Positions 1 to 8,013 of a stretch of 64,000 nucleotides of DNA are shown here, piece after piece. A program made the position numbers and the translations under genes. The stretch covers positions 58,740 through 122,739 of the forward strand of contig NZ_LMUJ01000072.1 in NCBI RefSeq assembly GCF_009765975.1. The letters are read 5' to 3'. Positions within the stretch are counted from its first letter, which is position 1. Each line of letters opens with the position of its first letter. The notes beneath the pieces are model-generated. The model was given only the letters and a program-made list of their open reading frames with translations, was not told the origin of the DNA and made no database searches. This DNA comes from Acidisphaera sp. S103. GTDB lineage: Bacteria; Pseudomonadota; Alphaproteobacteria; Acetobacterales; Acetobacteraceae.

Positions 1-2
1 CT

Positions 3-296
3 GATCTTCCGCAAGCCGCTGCTGTCGGCTTCGGAACCGGCGGAATGACAATGACCAGCCGCACGCTCGATATCCGGCCGATGTCAAAGCGATGGGGAAG
101 CTTCACCTCAAATCGGCGCATAGTGCTCAATGTGGACCTGGTGCGGGCCAGTCCGCGATTGATCGACTACGTGATTTGCCACGAACTGGCGCATGCCTTT
201 TATCCAGACCACGGCGAGGGCTGGCGCAACCTCCTCGACACTGTGATGCCTGATTGGATGACCCGAAAGGCGGAATTGGAAAGTTCGTTGCGTTGA
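3..296 (+). CDS. YgjP/SprT-like zinc metallopeptidase, 3' part (gene enters from the left edge)
   Basis: The frame is open back to the window edge, so the true start probably lies outside; an internal ATG is at 45. The protein has the M48/DUF45 (YgjP) signature: an SKRWGSF motif, then VICHELAHAFYPDHGEGW, which contains the HExxH zinc-binding helix (HELAH) and a third likely ligand in DHGEGW. YgjP proteins are usually about 230 residues, so only the C-terminal catalytic third is visible. The substrate is unknown. Family members are often found beside type I restriction genes, but no such gene is visible here. The following 400 bases hold no convincing gene. The family call is firm; the role is not known. 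Confidence 0.8.
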   Translation, partial: DLPQAAAVGFGTGGMTMTSRTLDIRPMSKRWGSFTSNRRIVLNVDLVRASPRLIDYVICHELAHAFYPDHGEGWRNLLDTVMPDWMTRKAELESSLR

Positions 297-695
297 GATG
301 GCTGTCGGACCACTATCATCGAGCGGTTGCCAGATTCTCTGCGGCTGGTCCTGCCGATGCGCCTAGCAAGCGGGAGTGCTGAACGATGAGCTTCGTATCC
401 GCCTCGCAGCCGGCGCGGGGGAAGCGCCCGGGGAAGCAAAATCACCCTTACTTTGGCCTTCGGGGAAGCCCGACGACGCCCAGCGCAAGCCTTCGCCCTG
501 CTGCGCGGCCGTTTTCATCACACCCTCCGGCGCGGGCGGAAAACCGGGCTTTAGGGACTGCATACATGCCGAAGGTAGCCGAAAACCCGCTACTTCCTGC
601 TTTCTACTGCTTCCCCGGCTTTCGTGCCGGGGACGGGGAAGCAGAATCGGCCCCGAAGGACCACTCCTGATCCCTTGATTTCATTTAGAAAATCG
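297..695. other. Non-coding stretch between the metallopeptidase and the tRNA-Gly fragment
   Basis: No reading frame here resembles a protein family. The short frames are low-complexity Pro/Gly/Ala translations of GC-rich DNA. The only clear structure is a pair of competing hairpins at 607-644, described separately. Confidence 0.5.
607..644. repeat. Nested inverted repeats that cannot form together
   Basis: CTGCTTCCCCG at 607-617 is repeated in inverse as CGGGGAAGCAG at 634-644, an 11-bp perfect stem. The inner arms CCCCGGC (613-619) and GCCGGGG (626-632) form a second perfect stem that shares bases with the first. No T-tract follows on either strand, so neither looks like a standard intrinsic terminator. 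Confidence 0.5.
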
Positions 696-748
696 GGAGC
701 GGGCGAAGGGATTCGAACCCTCGACCCCAACCTTGGCAAGGTTGTGCT
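696..748 (-). pseudogene. 3' fragment of tRNA-Gly(GCC)
   Basis: On the reverse strand the sequence runs from the end of the D arm through a perfect anticodon stem-loop (CAACC TTGCCAA GGTTG, anticodon GCC), the variable loop, the T arm (GGTTCGAAT) and the 3' acceptor strand CGCCCGC plus T. The 5' part does not fit: the bases where the 5' acceptor strand should lie (about 764-770) read CACCCAG, which cannot pair with CGCCCGC, and there is no D loop. CCA is not encoded (CCC instead). A precise 3' tRNA half is what tRNA-targeting integrases leave as an attachment-site duplicate, but no integrase is visible. Confidence 0.75.
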
Positions 749-782
749 GCAGCCCTCCGCAAACTGGGTGGCGCCAGCAACC

Positions 783-810
783 ACCGTTCTAATAGGAATC
801 CTAGAACGGT
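783..810 (-). terminator. Hairpin just downstream of tRNA-Thr
   Basis: ACCGTTCTA at 783-791 and TAGAACGGT at 802-810 form a perfect 9-bp stem around a 10-base loop, 27 bases past the tRNA-Thr 3' end on the reverse strand. There is no U-rich tail on that strand, so termination is only a suggestion; it could instead guide 3' processing. Confidence 0.4.
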
Positions 811-837
811 AGCGGCCGGCTAATGCTTTGATTTAGC

Positions 838-912
<75 letters not shown>

Positions 913-975
913 AGCATGTGCGGGCCACGCTATACAGTCCCCCCGCACCGCAAGCAACCAGCTATAACCGTCCGC

Positions 976-1425
976 ATGATCCCAGACCCGATGCAAAACG
1001 CGCTCGACGAGGCCAGGGCGGCCGCCGAGCGCGGTGAAATCCCGGTCGGCGCCGTGGTTCTTGGCCCCGACGGCGAGGTCATCGCAGGTGCGGGCAACCG
1101 GACCGAAGCCGACAGCGACCCCACCGCGCACGCGGAAATCCTGGCATTGCGGGCCGCCGCGGCAATCCGGAAAAGCCCTCGCCTGCCGGATTGTGACCTG
1201 GTCGTCACACTGGAGCCCTGCCCGATGTGCGCCCACGCCATCAGCCTGTTCCGTGTCCGCCGGCTGATCTTCGGCGCCTACGACCCCAAGGGCGGTGGAG
1301 TCGATCACGGCGCCCGAATATTCGACGCGCCGTCCTGCCACCACCGTCCCGACATCGTCGGCGGCGTGCGCGAGACGGAAGCGGCGACATTGCTGCGCGA
1401 CTTTTTCCAGGCGAAGCGGCAATAA
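976..1425 (+). CDS. tadA: tRNA-specific adenosine-34 deaminase TadA
   Basis: This cytidine/deoxycytidylate deaminase-fold protein of 149 residues matches TadA, which converts A34 to inosine in tRNA-Arg(ACG). The zinc site is visible: H52-A-E54 (proton-shuttling Glu) and P81-C82-P-M-C85. The frame also has an ATG at 916, but that would start 4 bases from the tRNA-Thr gene and add a tail unlike the family, so 976 is preferred; 991 is also possible. The FUSC-family gene follows after 6 bases. A guanine deaminase-like activity is an alternative within the same fold but less likely at this length. Confidence 0.85.
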   Translation: MIPDPMQNALDEARAAAERGEIPVGAVVLGPDGEVIAGAGNRTEADSDPTAHAEILALRAAAAIRKSPRLPDCDLVVTLEPCPMCAHAISLFRVRRLIFGAYDPKGGGVDHGARIFDAPSCHHRPDIVGGVRETEAATLLRDFFQAKRQ

Positions 1426-1431
1426 GCCGGC

Positions 1432-3492
1432 ATGCCGTCAGCTTCCTTTTCCAGTGCGCCAGACCTCGCGCGCCTGCCGATCGTCGTCAACGCTCGGGCA
1501 ATCAGCCTGTCGGAGGGCATTCGCGCGGGGCTTTCGGTGGCGGTCATCATTGCGCTGAACGAATATCTGGCGTTCGCGCCGTTGCGGGAGGCAGCGTTGG
1601 CGGCGTTGCTGACCTGCATCTGCGACCCGGGCGGGCCGATCCGCCGGCGTGTCCCGGTGCTGCTGACATTTGCCCTGCTGGGCGCGGCCGTGACGGCTGG
1701 GTTCGGTCTGCTGCGGGAATTTGGCCCCGCGGTGGCGCTGCCGCTGGGGGTGTTCGGGCTGTTTTGCTCTTCCTTCGTGCGGATTTACGGCCAGGCGCCG
1801 CAGCAGTTGGGCGCGTTGCTGGCGACGGTGCAGATATTATCGCTGGACCGGGGCAATTCCAGCCTGACGGAGGCCGGCATCTTGGCGGCTTCGTTCATCG
1901 CCGGGGCACTGTGGGCGATTCTGCTGACCATGGTGATATGGCGCATTCATCCGTTCCTGCCGGCTCGGCGGGCGGTCGGCGAGGCGTATCGCAAATTATC
2001 CGAGCTGGCCGGCGACCTGCACGCGCTGGTGCGGGCGCCAGCCATCTCCGATGCCGCGTGGGAGGCCCATGCCCGTATCCATCGGCGCGCCGCCCGCGAC
2101 GCGATCGAGGCCGCCAGGACAGTCGTCATGGACACGCTGCGCGCACGCGGGGCGGTGAGCAATCGAGCCGCCCAGGCGGTGATCCGGCTGGAGACGGCAG
2201 ACCAGATTTTTGGCAGCCTGATCGCGCTGAGCGATCTGCTGGAGCACGCGTCACCGTCCGAACGGCACGTGGCAGAGCGGGTGTTGCGGCGGATGCGGCC
2301 GCTGTTGCTGATCCTCGGCCGGGGCATAGTCACCGACGATCCGGATGCGCATCACCGCATCGACCGGTCTATCGACGCGATCGTGGAGGGATTGGGTGCC
2401 CTGCCGGATGGCGCGCCGTTGTGGGCCATCGTCGACCGGATCACCGAGCGGCTGCGGATCGCGCATACGCTGGCGGTGCCGGCGAACTTGGCTCCGGGGG
2501 TCGATGCCAGCGGGCGAGCGATGCCGTTCTGGCCTCAGATGATACGGCCGCTGCGGGCGAATCTGGATTGGAAGTCCCCTGCCCTGCGCCATGCGGTGCG
2601 CACCGGCGTTGTCTCGGCACTGCCTTTGGCGTTCACGATGTTCTGGTTCACGCCGTACGATCACTGGCTGACGATGACCGTGGTGGCGACAATGCAGCCA
2701 TACTATTCGCTGACCTATACGCGGGCGATCGAGCGCATTGCCGGCACCGCCGCCGGCGGAATCGTTGCCGCGGTGGTGGGACTGGTTTGCACGACTCCGC
2801 TGGCGATCGCGGGGGCGATGTTTCCACTGGCGATGCTGGCGTTCGCGGTGCGGGCGGTCAGTTTCGGGCTGTTCATGATGGCGCTGACGCCGCTGGTGGT
2901 ACTGCTGGTGGAAACTGGCACGCCCGGAACCGACGAATGGATGATCGCCTTCGTCCGCGCCGCGTTCACCATCCTGGGCGGGCTGATCGCCGTGGGCGCG
3001 AATTTCGCGCTGTGGCCGAGCCGGGAGCCGGATCTGGTGGCGGCGGAGGTGAAGAACGCGATCGCCGCGCACGGTGCCTATGCCGAGGCGGATTTCTCCG
3101 CGCTGCTGGGCGACTCCACCGGTGCGGCCCTTGGGCCGGCTCGACGGGCGGCAGGGGTGGCGAGCAATGCGCTGGAGGCACTGATCACGCGCGCGCTGCT
3201 GGAGCCGGGGACAAAGCAGCGGGACGCGCTGGAGGCGGCGATGGTGGTCGATGCGGCGCTACGGCGGTGCGCCGGGCGGTTGGCGCGGCTTCAGCACGAT
3301 CCCCTGGTGGCCTCGGGCACGCCGGCGCCGGTTTTGCGGGTGTGGCGGGATTGGATCGGCATGTCGATGCGGCTGCTGGCGTCGGGACGGACGGACCTGC
3401 CGCCTCGGCCCGGCGGGACGGAAAATGATACGTTGGCGCGATTGGCTCGACAGATCGAGCTGATGGCGGGGGCGATGGAGCGACTGCGATAG
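1432..3492 (+). CDS. FUSC-family inner membrane protein (aromatic-acid/fusaric-acid exporter type)
   Basis: At 686 residues this has the two-halved FUSC layout. An N-terminal block of hydrophobic helices (about residues 25-185) is followed by a soluble helical region with many Arg/Asp/Ala (about 190-360), a second helix block that begins after the RPLRANLDW segment and includes TMFWFTPYDHWLTMTVV (about 380-530), and a soluble tail. Known family members (FusC, AaeB, YccS) sit in the inner membrane and are linked to efflux of aromatic acids. Here there is no adjacent HlyD-type adaptor or outer-membrane factor, so the substrate cannot be inferred. It starts 6 bases after tadA and is probably cotranscribed. 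Confidence 0.75.
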   Translation: MPSASFSSAPDLARLPIVVNARAISLSEGIRAGLSVAVIIALNEYLAFAPLREAALAALLTCICDPGGPIRRRVPVLLTFALLGAAVTAGFGLLREFGPAVALPLGVFGLFCSSFVRIYGQAPQQLGALLATVQILSLDRGNSSLTEAGILAASFIAGALWAILLTMVIWRIHPFLPARRAVGEAYRKLSELAGDLHALVRAPAISDAAWEAHARIHRRAARDAIEAARTVVMDTLRARGAVSNRAAQAVIRLETADQIFGSLIALSDLLEHASPSERHVAERVLRRMRPLLLILGRGIVTDDPDAHHRIDRSIDAIVEGLGALPDGAPLWAIVDRITERLRIAHTLAVPANLAPGVDASGRAMPFWPQMIRPLRANLDWKSPALRHAVRTGVVSALPLAFTMFWFTPYDHWLTMTVVATMQPYYSLTYTRAIERIAGTAAGGIVAAVVGLVCTTPLAIAGAMFPLAMLAFAVRAVSFGLFMMALTPLVVLLVETGTPGTDEWMIAFVRAAFTILGGLIAVGANFALWPSREPDLVAAEVKNAIAAHGAYAEADFSALLGDSTGAALGPARRAAGVASNALEALITRALLEPGTKQRDALEAAMVVDAALRRCAGRLARLQHDPLVASGTPAPVLRVWRDWIGMSMRLLASGRTDLPPRPGGTENDTLARLARQIELMAGAMERLR

Positions 3493-3929
3493 GGGCGGGG
3501 CGAAGGGCTGCAAGGCGTCATGGAGGGCTTTAAGACCCCTCCCCGTGTCCGCCGCGGGTTCTCAGGGCCGCCGACGCTGGTGGTGCGGAGGGTGTTGAGG
3601 CGCACGGGGGTTGCGATAAGGGCATGACCTGCCCCGTGTTGTGGTCGGGCCATCCATGCCTTGGCCGCGTTTCGGATAGAATGTCGTGGGTGGCCAGGCT
3701 AAGCCCCATGACCATCAGAACAAGCGATGGGCGGAGAATGGCTGGCCAGATCGGCCGCGGCTTAGCCCCCGTGGGCCAAGCTCGGCCCGGCTATCCGCGC
3801 TTCACCCGCCGATGCGAAGATGGCCGGGAGATACCCGGCCATAACGGTGAGAACGCGCCGAACCATGACACAGGGACAGGCCGGTGCCTTCGTTCCGGCA
3901 CCTACGGGCGGTGAAGCCCTCGGCCCGCC
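3493..3929. other. Intergenic region between convergent FUSC and atpF genes
   Basis: I see no supportable gene. The frames here translate to Pro/Arg/Gly-rich strings without family features. One hairpin near the atpF end is listed separately. Confidence 0.5.
3883..3902 (-). terminator. Hairpin after atpF
   Basis: GGTGCC (3883-3888) and GGCACC (3897-3902) form a 6-bp stem with an 8-base loop, 28 bases beyond the atpF stop on the reverse strand. No U-tract follows, so this is a weak candidate for the end of the F0 operon. Confidence 0.3.
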
Positions 3930-4445
3930 TCAGGCCGCCCGGCGGGCGGCCAGTGCCGTCGGCAATTGGGTGATCGCGTGGTCGATCAGCAGCGAATCCG
4001 CGTCGGTGGTCAGGCCTTCGGCCAGCACATGCCGAGCGGCGGTGGTCGCGATATCGGCGGCGGCGAGACGGACGTCGTCGACGGCGGCCTTTTCGGCGGC
4101 GGCGATCCGGTCGATCGCCATTTGCTCACGACGCTTGGCGGACGCTTCGGCTTCGGCGGCGGCGGCGGTGGTCAACCGGCTGGCTTCGGCACGCGCCCCC
4201 TCGATCAGCGCCTTTGCATCGGCCAACGCATCCGCACGCTGCTTTTCGGCATCGCGCAGCATCGCCTCGGCTTCCCGGCGTAGCCTTGAGGCTTCCTCGA
4301 GTTCCGCCTTCACGTTGACGGCTCGGGCATCGAGAATGCCGGCCAGCGCGCCCCACAGCTTCTTCCCGAACAGGATGAAGAACAGGAAAAACGCCAGGAC
4401 AACCCAGTTTCTGGGTTCGGCGAAGAAGCTTGCCTCGGGGTGCAT
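3930..4445 (-). CDS. atpF: F0F1 ATP synthase subunit b
   Basis: This 171-residue protein is the peripheral stalk subunit b. One N-terminal membrane helix (WVVLAFFLFFILFGKKLW, about residues 13-30) is followed by a long charged coiled coil rich in Ala, Glu, Arg and Lys to about residue 125, then the C-terminal region that contacts F1 delta. It is the last gene of the reverse-strand operon atpI-atpB-atpE-atpF'-atpF, 16 bases after atpF'. Subunits b and b' form a heterodimer in alphaproteobacteria and other phototroph-related lineages. The F1 genes (atpHAGDC) are not nearby, as is usual for the class. Confidence 0.95.
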   Translation of the reverse strand: MHPEASFFAEPRNWVVLAFFLFFILFGKKLWGALAGILDARAVNVKAELEEASRLRREAEAMLRDAEKQRADALADAKALIEGARAEASRLTTAAAAEAEASAKRREQMAIDRIAAAEKAAVDDVRLAAADIATTAARHVLAEGLTTDADSLLIDHAITQLPTALAARRAA

Positions 4446-4461
4446 GATGCTCTGCTCCTAT

Positions 4462-5043
4462 TCAGCCGATACCGCGAGCGGCGAGGGCCGACCCGATCGC
4501 GGTATCCAGACGGCCGGCATCCGGCGCCGTCCCGGTCAATCGGGTGACCACCGTCGTCGCGGTTTCCGTGGCCACCTGGCGTAACGCACTCATTGCCGAA
4601 ACACGGGCCTGGGCGATCTGCGCTTCCGAATCCTGCAACCGCTTTTCCAACCTTGCGTTCAGCGCCTCGGCTTGCTCCGCGGCTTTCTTCTTCGCCTCGT
4701 CCAGGGCGGCATTGATCGCCGCCTGAGCCTCGGCCCGCGCCTTGGCAGTCGCCTGATCGGCTTCCGCCATGCCGGCATCGGCACTGGCCTTGGCCGCGCG
4801 GGCCTCATCCAGGTCCCTGGCGATCTTCGTCCCCCGCTCCTCCAGCACCGATGCCACCAGCGGCAACCCGGCGCGGGAAAGAATCCAGTAAAGCAGCGCG
4901 AAAATGATCGCGCCCCAAACCACCTGGCTGGTCGTCAGCGGCGTGCTGAAGTCGAGCTGAGGCATCCCTTCCGCCATCGCGGCGACGGGCAGCATCGACA
5001 AACCCGTTCCCAGTAGCGGTATGGTCCAGCGGGACAGTTTCAT
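4462..5043 (-). CDS. atpF': F0F1 ATP synthase subunit b'
   Basis: Second, diverged copy of the b subunit, 193 residues from the ATG at 5043; an upstream ATG at 5085 would add a non-family tail and lie close to atpE. It has an N-terminal hydrophobic stretch ending AAMAEG that resembles a cleavable signal, then a membrane helix (SQVVWGAIIFALLYWILSR), then a long Ala/Glu/Lys-rich coiled coil. Such N-terminal extensions are common in alphaproteobacterial b' subunits. Gene order between atpE and atpF confirms the call. It is also called atpG or atpX in some annotations. Confidence 0.92.
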   Translation of the reverse strand: MKLSRWTIPLLGTGLSMLPVAAMAEGMPQLDFSTPLTTSQVVWGAIIFALLYWILSRAGLPLVASVLEERGTKIARDLDEARAAKASADAGMAEADQATAKARAEAQAAINAALDEAKKKAAEQAEALNARLEKRLQDSEAQIAQARVSAMSALRQVATETATTVVTRLTGTAPDAGRLDTAIGSALAARGIG

Positions 5044-5102
5044 AGTGCCTGCCGAACGCGCTTGGACTTTCTTCGAACAAAGCATGAGCGCGTTCGCCTT
5101 TG

Positions 5103-5327
5103 TCAGACGAAGAGAATGATGAAGGCGATAACCAGGGCGTACAGCGCGACGGCTTCCGTCAGCGCGAAGCCCAAGATCGCGAGCCCGAACACCCGGTCGC
5201 GCGCGGCGGGATTGCGGGCCACGCTGGAGACGAGGGCGGCGAAAATGTTGCCGATGCCGACGCCGACGCCCGCGAGAGCGATCACGGCAAGACCGGCACC
5301 AATCATCTTGGCGGAAGCGAGATCCAT
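5103..5327 (-). CDS. atpE: F0F1 ATP synthase subunit c
   Basis: A 74-residue hairpin proteolipid that forms the rotor ring. Helix 1 carries the GxGxG packing motif (GVGVGIGN, about 20-27), the polar loop has the conserved R38-N-P40, and helix 2 carries the proton-binding E58 in LTEAVALY. Nothing around E58 points to sodium coupling: the helix-1 positions are Gly/Ala, with no Gln plus Ser/Thr set. It has its own 60-base and 77-base spacers to its neighbours, as often seen for this highly translated subunit. Confidence 0.97.
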   Translation of the reverse strand: MDLASAKMIGAGLAVIALAGVGVGIGNIFAALVSSVARNPAARDRVFGLAILGFALTEAVALYALVIAFIILFV

Positions 5328-5403
5328 AGTTCTATTTCCTTTCGATTATCCAGCGCGCGGGCTGAGACGTCAGCCCGGTTGTTCAGGGGTTGAGAAGTGA
5401 CAC

Positions 5404-6162
5404 TCAGTGCAGGTGAACCGCGTCATGCAGATAGATGCAGGTCAACACCGCAAACACATAAGCCTGCAGAACCGCCACCAGCAGTTCGAACCCGATCAGG
5501 ATGGTATTGAGCCCGAACGACAGTCCGGCCGGGAAGTAGCCCAGCCATCCCAGACCGCTCAGCATGATGATAAAGGCGCCAAATACCTCCAGCATAACAT
5601 GCCCAGCCATCATGTTGGCGAACAGGCGAACCGACAGGGAGATGACGCGCGAGAGGTAGGAGATCACCTCGATCACGACCAACAGCGGCGCCAGCACCAT
5701 CGGGATGCCCTGCGGCAGGAAGTAACTGAAGAAATGCAGCCCGTGTTCCTTGATCGCCACCGCCGTCACCAGCACGAATACCAGCAGGGCCAGCGCCAGC
5801 GTCACCATGATGTGGCTGGTGAAGGTGAAGAAATAGGGGAAGACGCCCAGCAGGTTGCCGAACAGGATGAAGAAGAACAGGGTGAACACGAACGGAAAGA
5901 ATTTGCGGCCTTCCGGGCCGATCTGCTCGACGCACATCGACATCATGGACTCGTAGGCCAGTTCGGCCGCCGCCTGCAGCCGGCCCGGCACCATCGCCCG
6001 CGGCTTCATGCCAAACCACAGCAGGGCCAGCACCAACAGGCTGGCGACCACCATCATCAGGTTCGACTGGGTGAAATTCACCGAGGCGCCAATGCCGCCC
6101 AGGGCCGGATGAAGCTGGAACTGCCCCAGCGCGTCGATGCTGCTTGAACCCTCGGCCGCCAC
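5404..6162 (-). CDS. atpB: F0F1 ATP synthase subunit a
   Basis: 252 residues with five to six membrane helices, the stator of the proton channel. The essential arginine is visible as R179 in SLSVRLFANMMAGH, and the later helices carry the usual conserved polar residues. It starts 12 bases after atpI and is followed by atpE, the standard order. The ATG at 6162 gives a normal family length. Confidence 0.96.
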   Translation of the reverse strand: MAAEGSSSIDALGQFQLHPALGGIGASVNFTQSNLMMVVASLLVLALLWFGMKPRAMVPGRLQAAAELAYESMMSMCVEQIGPEGRKFFPFVFTLFFFILFGNLLGVFPYFFTFTSHIMVTLALALLVFVLVTAVAIKEHGLHFFSYFLPQGIPMVLAPLLVVIEVISYLSRVISLSVRLFANMMAGHVMLEVFGAFIIMLSGLGWLGYFPAGLSFGLNTILIGFELLVAVLQAYVFAVLTCIYLHDAVHLH

Positions 6163-6173
6163 GCTGTGCGCTC

Positions 6174-6488
6174 CTACCCTCGATCAGACTGCTTTGGCGC
6201 GAACACACGCCAAAGGTTTGCCACGCCCGCCGCACCGCCCAGGGGGACGAACACCGCCGTCAGGATCGGGGTGGTGTGGAAAATCCGGTCCAGCCCGTAA
6301 CCGATGGCGACCGCCACCACAAGAGCCGAAACCAACTCTACCCCAACCCGCGCGCCGATTCCCCACGCGGAGCCGCCAAGGCCATCCTGTCCGGGTGGCG
6401 TCGGCGGGGCGTCGAGACCCTGCTTGCTTCGGGCGACCTTCAGGCGATCCTCAAAAGAGGGCCCCGGGTCGCCGTCATCCTGACTCAT
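6174..6488 (-). CDS. atpI: ATP synthase assembly protein AtpI
   Basis: 104 residues from the ATG at 6488; an in-frame ATG at 6506 is less likely because MSQDDGDP fits the family start. The soluble Asp/Pro-rich N terminus is followed by two membrane helices (about 45-68 and 73-95) containing GYGLDRIF, the AtpI/AtpZ-type signature. AtpI helps assemble the c-ring and may move magnesium. It is the first gene of the operon, so the operon promoter should lie in 6489-6700. Confidence 0.88.
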   Translation of the reverse strand: MSQDDGDPGPSFEDRLKVARSKQGLDAPPTPPGQDGLGGSAWGIGARVGVELVSALVVAVAIGYGLDRIFHTTPILTAVFVPLGGAAGVANLWRVFAPKQSDRG

Positions 6489-7016
6489 GCTCGCTCCTGG
6501 CAACATTACATGCCGGAAAGCCGGCGCTTGCTACCGACGGGGGGGACGGGTGTCAAGAACGCTTGGTCGATTTGCCGCCCGGAATGAAACCCACCGTTGC
6601 CGGATGGCCACCGTGGCAGGCCTGCGCGAACCCGCCTCGATGCGCGATCGGCCGTCGTCCATGCCGTCGCGACGGCGGTTTGCGACCGTCGCACATTGCC
6701 CAATAGGACGATACGGCTGAATGGGGCCCAAACCGGCACACCGCGTAGCGGGCCGATCATGTCACAACAATTGGACTCAGGCTGGCCGTCACGACGGCGC
6801 CGGGATGTCAGGACAGATGTCCGGTGGATTGATTTGCCTGCTTTCCAACACGGAACCGAGATCATTGGTGATGCCTGCCGACAACAGACCGTGCCCCGCA
6901 TCGTCGCTCACCAGCGCTTGATTACCAATTCGCTCCGCACCGCCAATGTTGCATGCGCGTGACACACGACAGCGCTCCCGCTTGCGTGATCTTGCAGATT
7001 ATAACAGGAGGAAATC
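6489..7016. other. Divergent intergenic region (atp operon promoter side)
   Basis: No gene can be supported. The region separates the reverse-strand atp operon from forward-strand small membrane genes and must carry both promoters. I could not identify convincing -35/-10 pairs. A strong Shine-Dalgarno sequence AGGAGG ends at about 7012, just before the 7017 start. Confidence 0.5.
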
Positions 7017-7094
7017 ATGGGACCGGGAATTCTTCTTTGGCTGCTGGGCGTGCCGATCCCGATCATCATTTTGCTTGTGCTGCTCTGGCACTGA
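7017..7094 (+). CDS. 25-residue hydrophobic membrane peptide
   Basis: ATG at 7017 follows a near-perfect AGGAGG five bases upstream. The reading frame encodes MGPGILLWLLGV, then PIPIIILLVLLWH and a TGA. It is a single hydrophobic helix with a central Pro-Ile-Pro and a terminal Trp-His. I recall similar tiny peptides annotated as hypothetical in proteobacteria, but no function is known to me. It lies 24 bases before the next membrane-protein gene and may be cotranscribed with it. The strong ribosome binding site is the main evidence that it is translated. Confidence 0.6.
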   Translation: MGPGILLWLLGVPIPIIILLVLLWH

Positions 7095-7118
7095 GTCCCA
7101 ACCGACCGGAGAACAGCG

Positions 7119-7976
7119 ATGCAGACAACAACAATGCCCACCGATCCCGGCGCTCTGGTCGCCGAGACATCGGTGTCGGCCGTCTCGTGGGGTGCCATTA
7201 TCGCCGGCGCCTTCGTCATGGCGGCGGTCACGATCCTGTTGGTGGCACTTGGGTCGGGGTTGAGCCTCTCTTCCGTCTCGCCATGGCCAGGCAGCGGGGT
7301 TTCGGTGACGGGCTTCACCGTTATCACGGCAATATGGCTTATCGTCGTCCAGTGGCTGTCCGCCGCGCTCGGCGGCTACCTGACGGGGCGGTTGCGCACG
7401 CATTGGGCGGGCGTGCATGTCCACGAGGTGTTTTTCCGCGACACCGCGCACGGTCTGCTGGCCTGGGCCGTTGCATCGGTGATCGGCATCGGCCTGCTGA
7501 CCTCAGCCGTTTCGTCAATCGTCGGCGGTAGTGTCCACGCCGCAACCAGCCTGGCGGCCGGCGCGGCGTCTGGGGCAAGCCAGGGGGCCGCGCAGTCGGC
7601 GGCACCAGGCGGATACTACATCGATCAGTTGTTTCGATCCGACTCACAGGCGAGTTCAGGCCAGGACCCGCGTCCCGAAGCGACCCGCATCCTGGCAATG
7701 GGGATACGGAATGGATCGGTCCCCGACGGCGACAAGACGTACCTCGCACGACTGGTGGCCGAACGGACCGGGATTTCCCAGGACGATGCGCGCAAGCGCG
7801 TGGATAACCTGATCGGTGAGGAACAAGCCGCGGAACAGAAAGTCAAAGCGGCAGCCGACCAGAGCAGGAAGGCAGTGGCGGCGCTTTCCTTCTATACGTT
7901 CTTCTCGATGCTGATCGGCGCATTCATCGCCAGCGTGGCCGCGGCGCTGGGTGGACGCAGCCGCGACGTTTACTGA
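7119..7976 (+). CDS. Conserved multi-spanning membrane protein of unknown function
   Basis: 285 residues. There are membrane helices at about 20-48, 62-88, 110-140 and 255-280. The region at about 141-250 is an Ala/Gly/Ser-rich linker, then a charged segment containing a helical part (AERTGISQDDARKRVDNL) that looks like a small soluble domain facing one side. Similar proteins in Rhizobiales and Rhodospirillales carry vague names; I do not assign a function. The start at 7119 is 25 bases after the small peptide. A strong hairpin follows at 7984. Confidence 0.65.
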   Translation: MQTTTMPTDPGALVAETSVSAVSWGAIIAGAFVMAAVTILLVALGSGLSLSSVSPWPGSGVSVTGFTVITAIWLIVVQWLSAALGGYLTGRLRTHWAGVHVHEVFFRDTAHGLLAWAVASVIGIGLLTSAVSSIVGGSVHAATSLAAGAASGASQGAAQSAAPGGYYIDQLFRSDSQASSGQDPRPEATRILAMGIRNGSVPDGDKTYLARLVAERTGISQDDARKRVDNLIGEEQAAEQKVKAAADQSRKAVAALSFYTFFSMLIGAFIASVAAALGGRSRDVY

Positions 7977-7983
7977 TTGGACG

Positions 7984-8010
7984 GGGTCATACCGGCGACC
8001 GGTATGACCC
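7984..8010. terminator. Bidirectional terminator hairpin
   Basis: GGGTCATACCGG (7984-7995) and CCGGTATGACCC (7999-8010) form a perfect 12-bp stem with a 3-base loop, exactly between the convergent genes ending at 7976 and 8014. There is no long T-run, so it may act partly by protecting both 3' ends. Confidence 0.75.
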
Positions 8011-8013
8011 GAT

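Noticed and set aside
624..812. Short frame containing a GIRTLDPNLGK peptide
   Set aside because: This is the known false translation of the tRNA-Gly(GCC) antisense strand, not a protein.
916..975. Upstream start of tadA at 916
   Set aside because: It would begin 4 bases from the tRNA-Thr gene and add 20 residues not seen in the family; the ATG at 976 gives normal length.
1227..3428. 733-codon forward frame overlapping tadA and the FUSC gene
   Set aside because: Out-of-frame shadow with no hydrophobic helices; the FUSC frame has the expected membrane pattern.
3624..3914. 96-codon forward frame in the FUSC-atpF gap
   Set aside because: Arg/Gly/Pro-rich translation with no ribosome binding site or family resemblance.
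5407..6147. 246-codon forward frame opposite atpB
   Set aside because: Exact antisense of atpB, rich in Gln/His/Arg as expected for a shadow frame, no family features.
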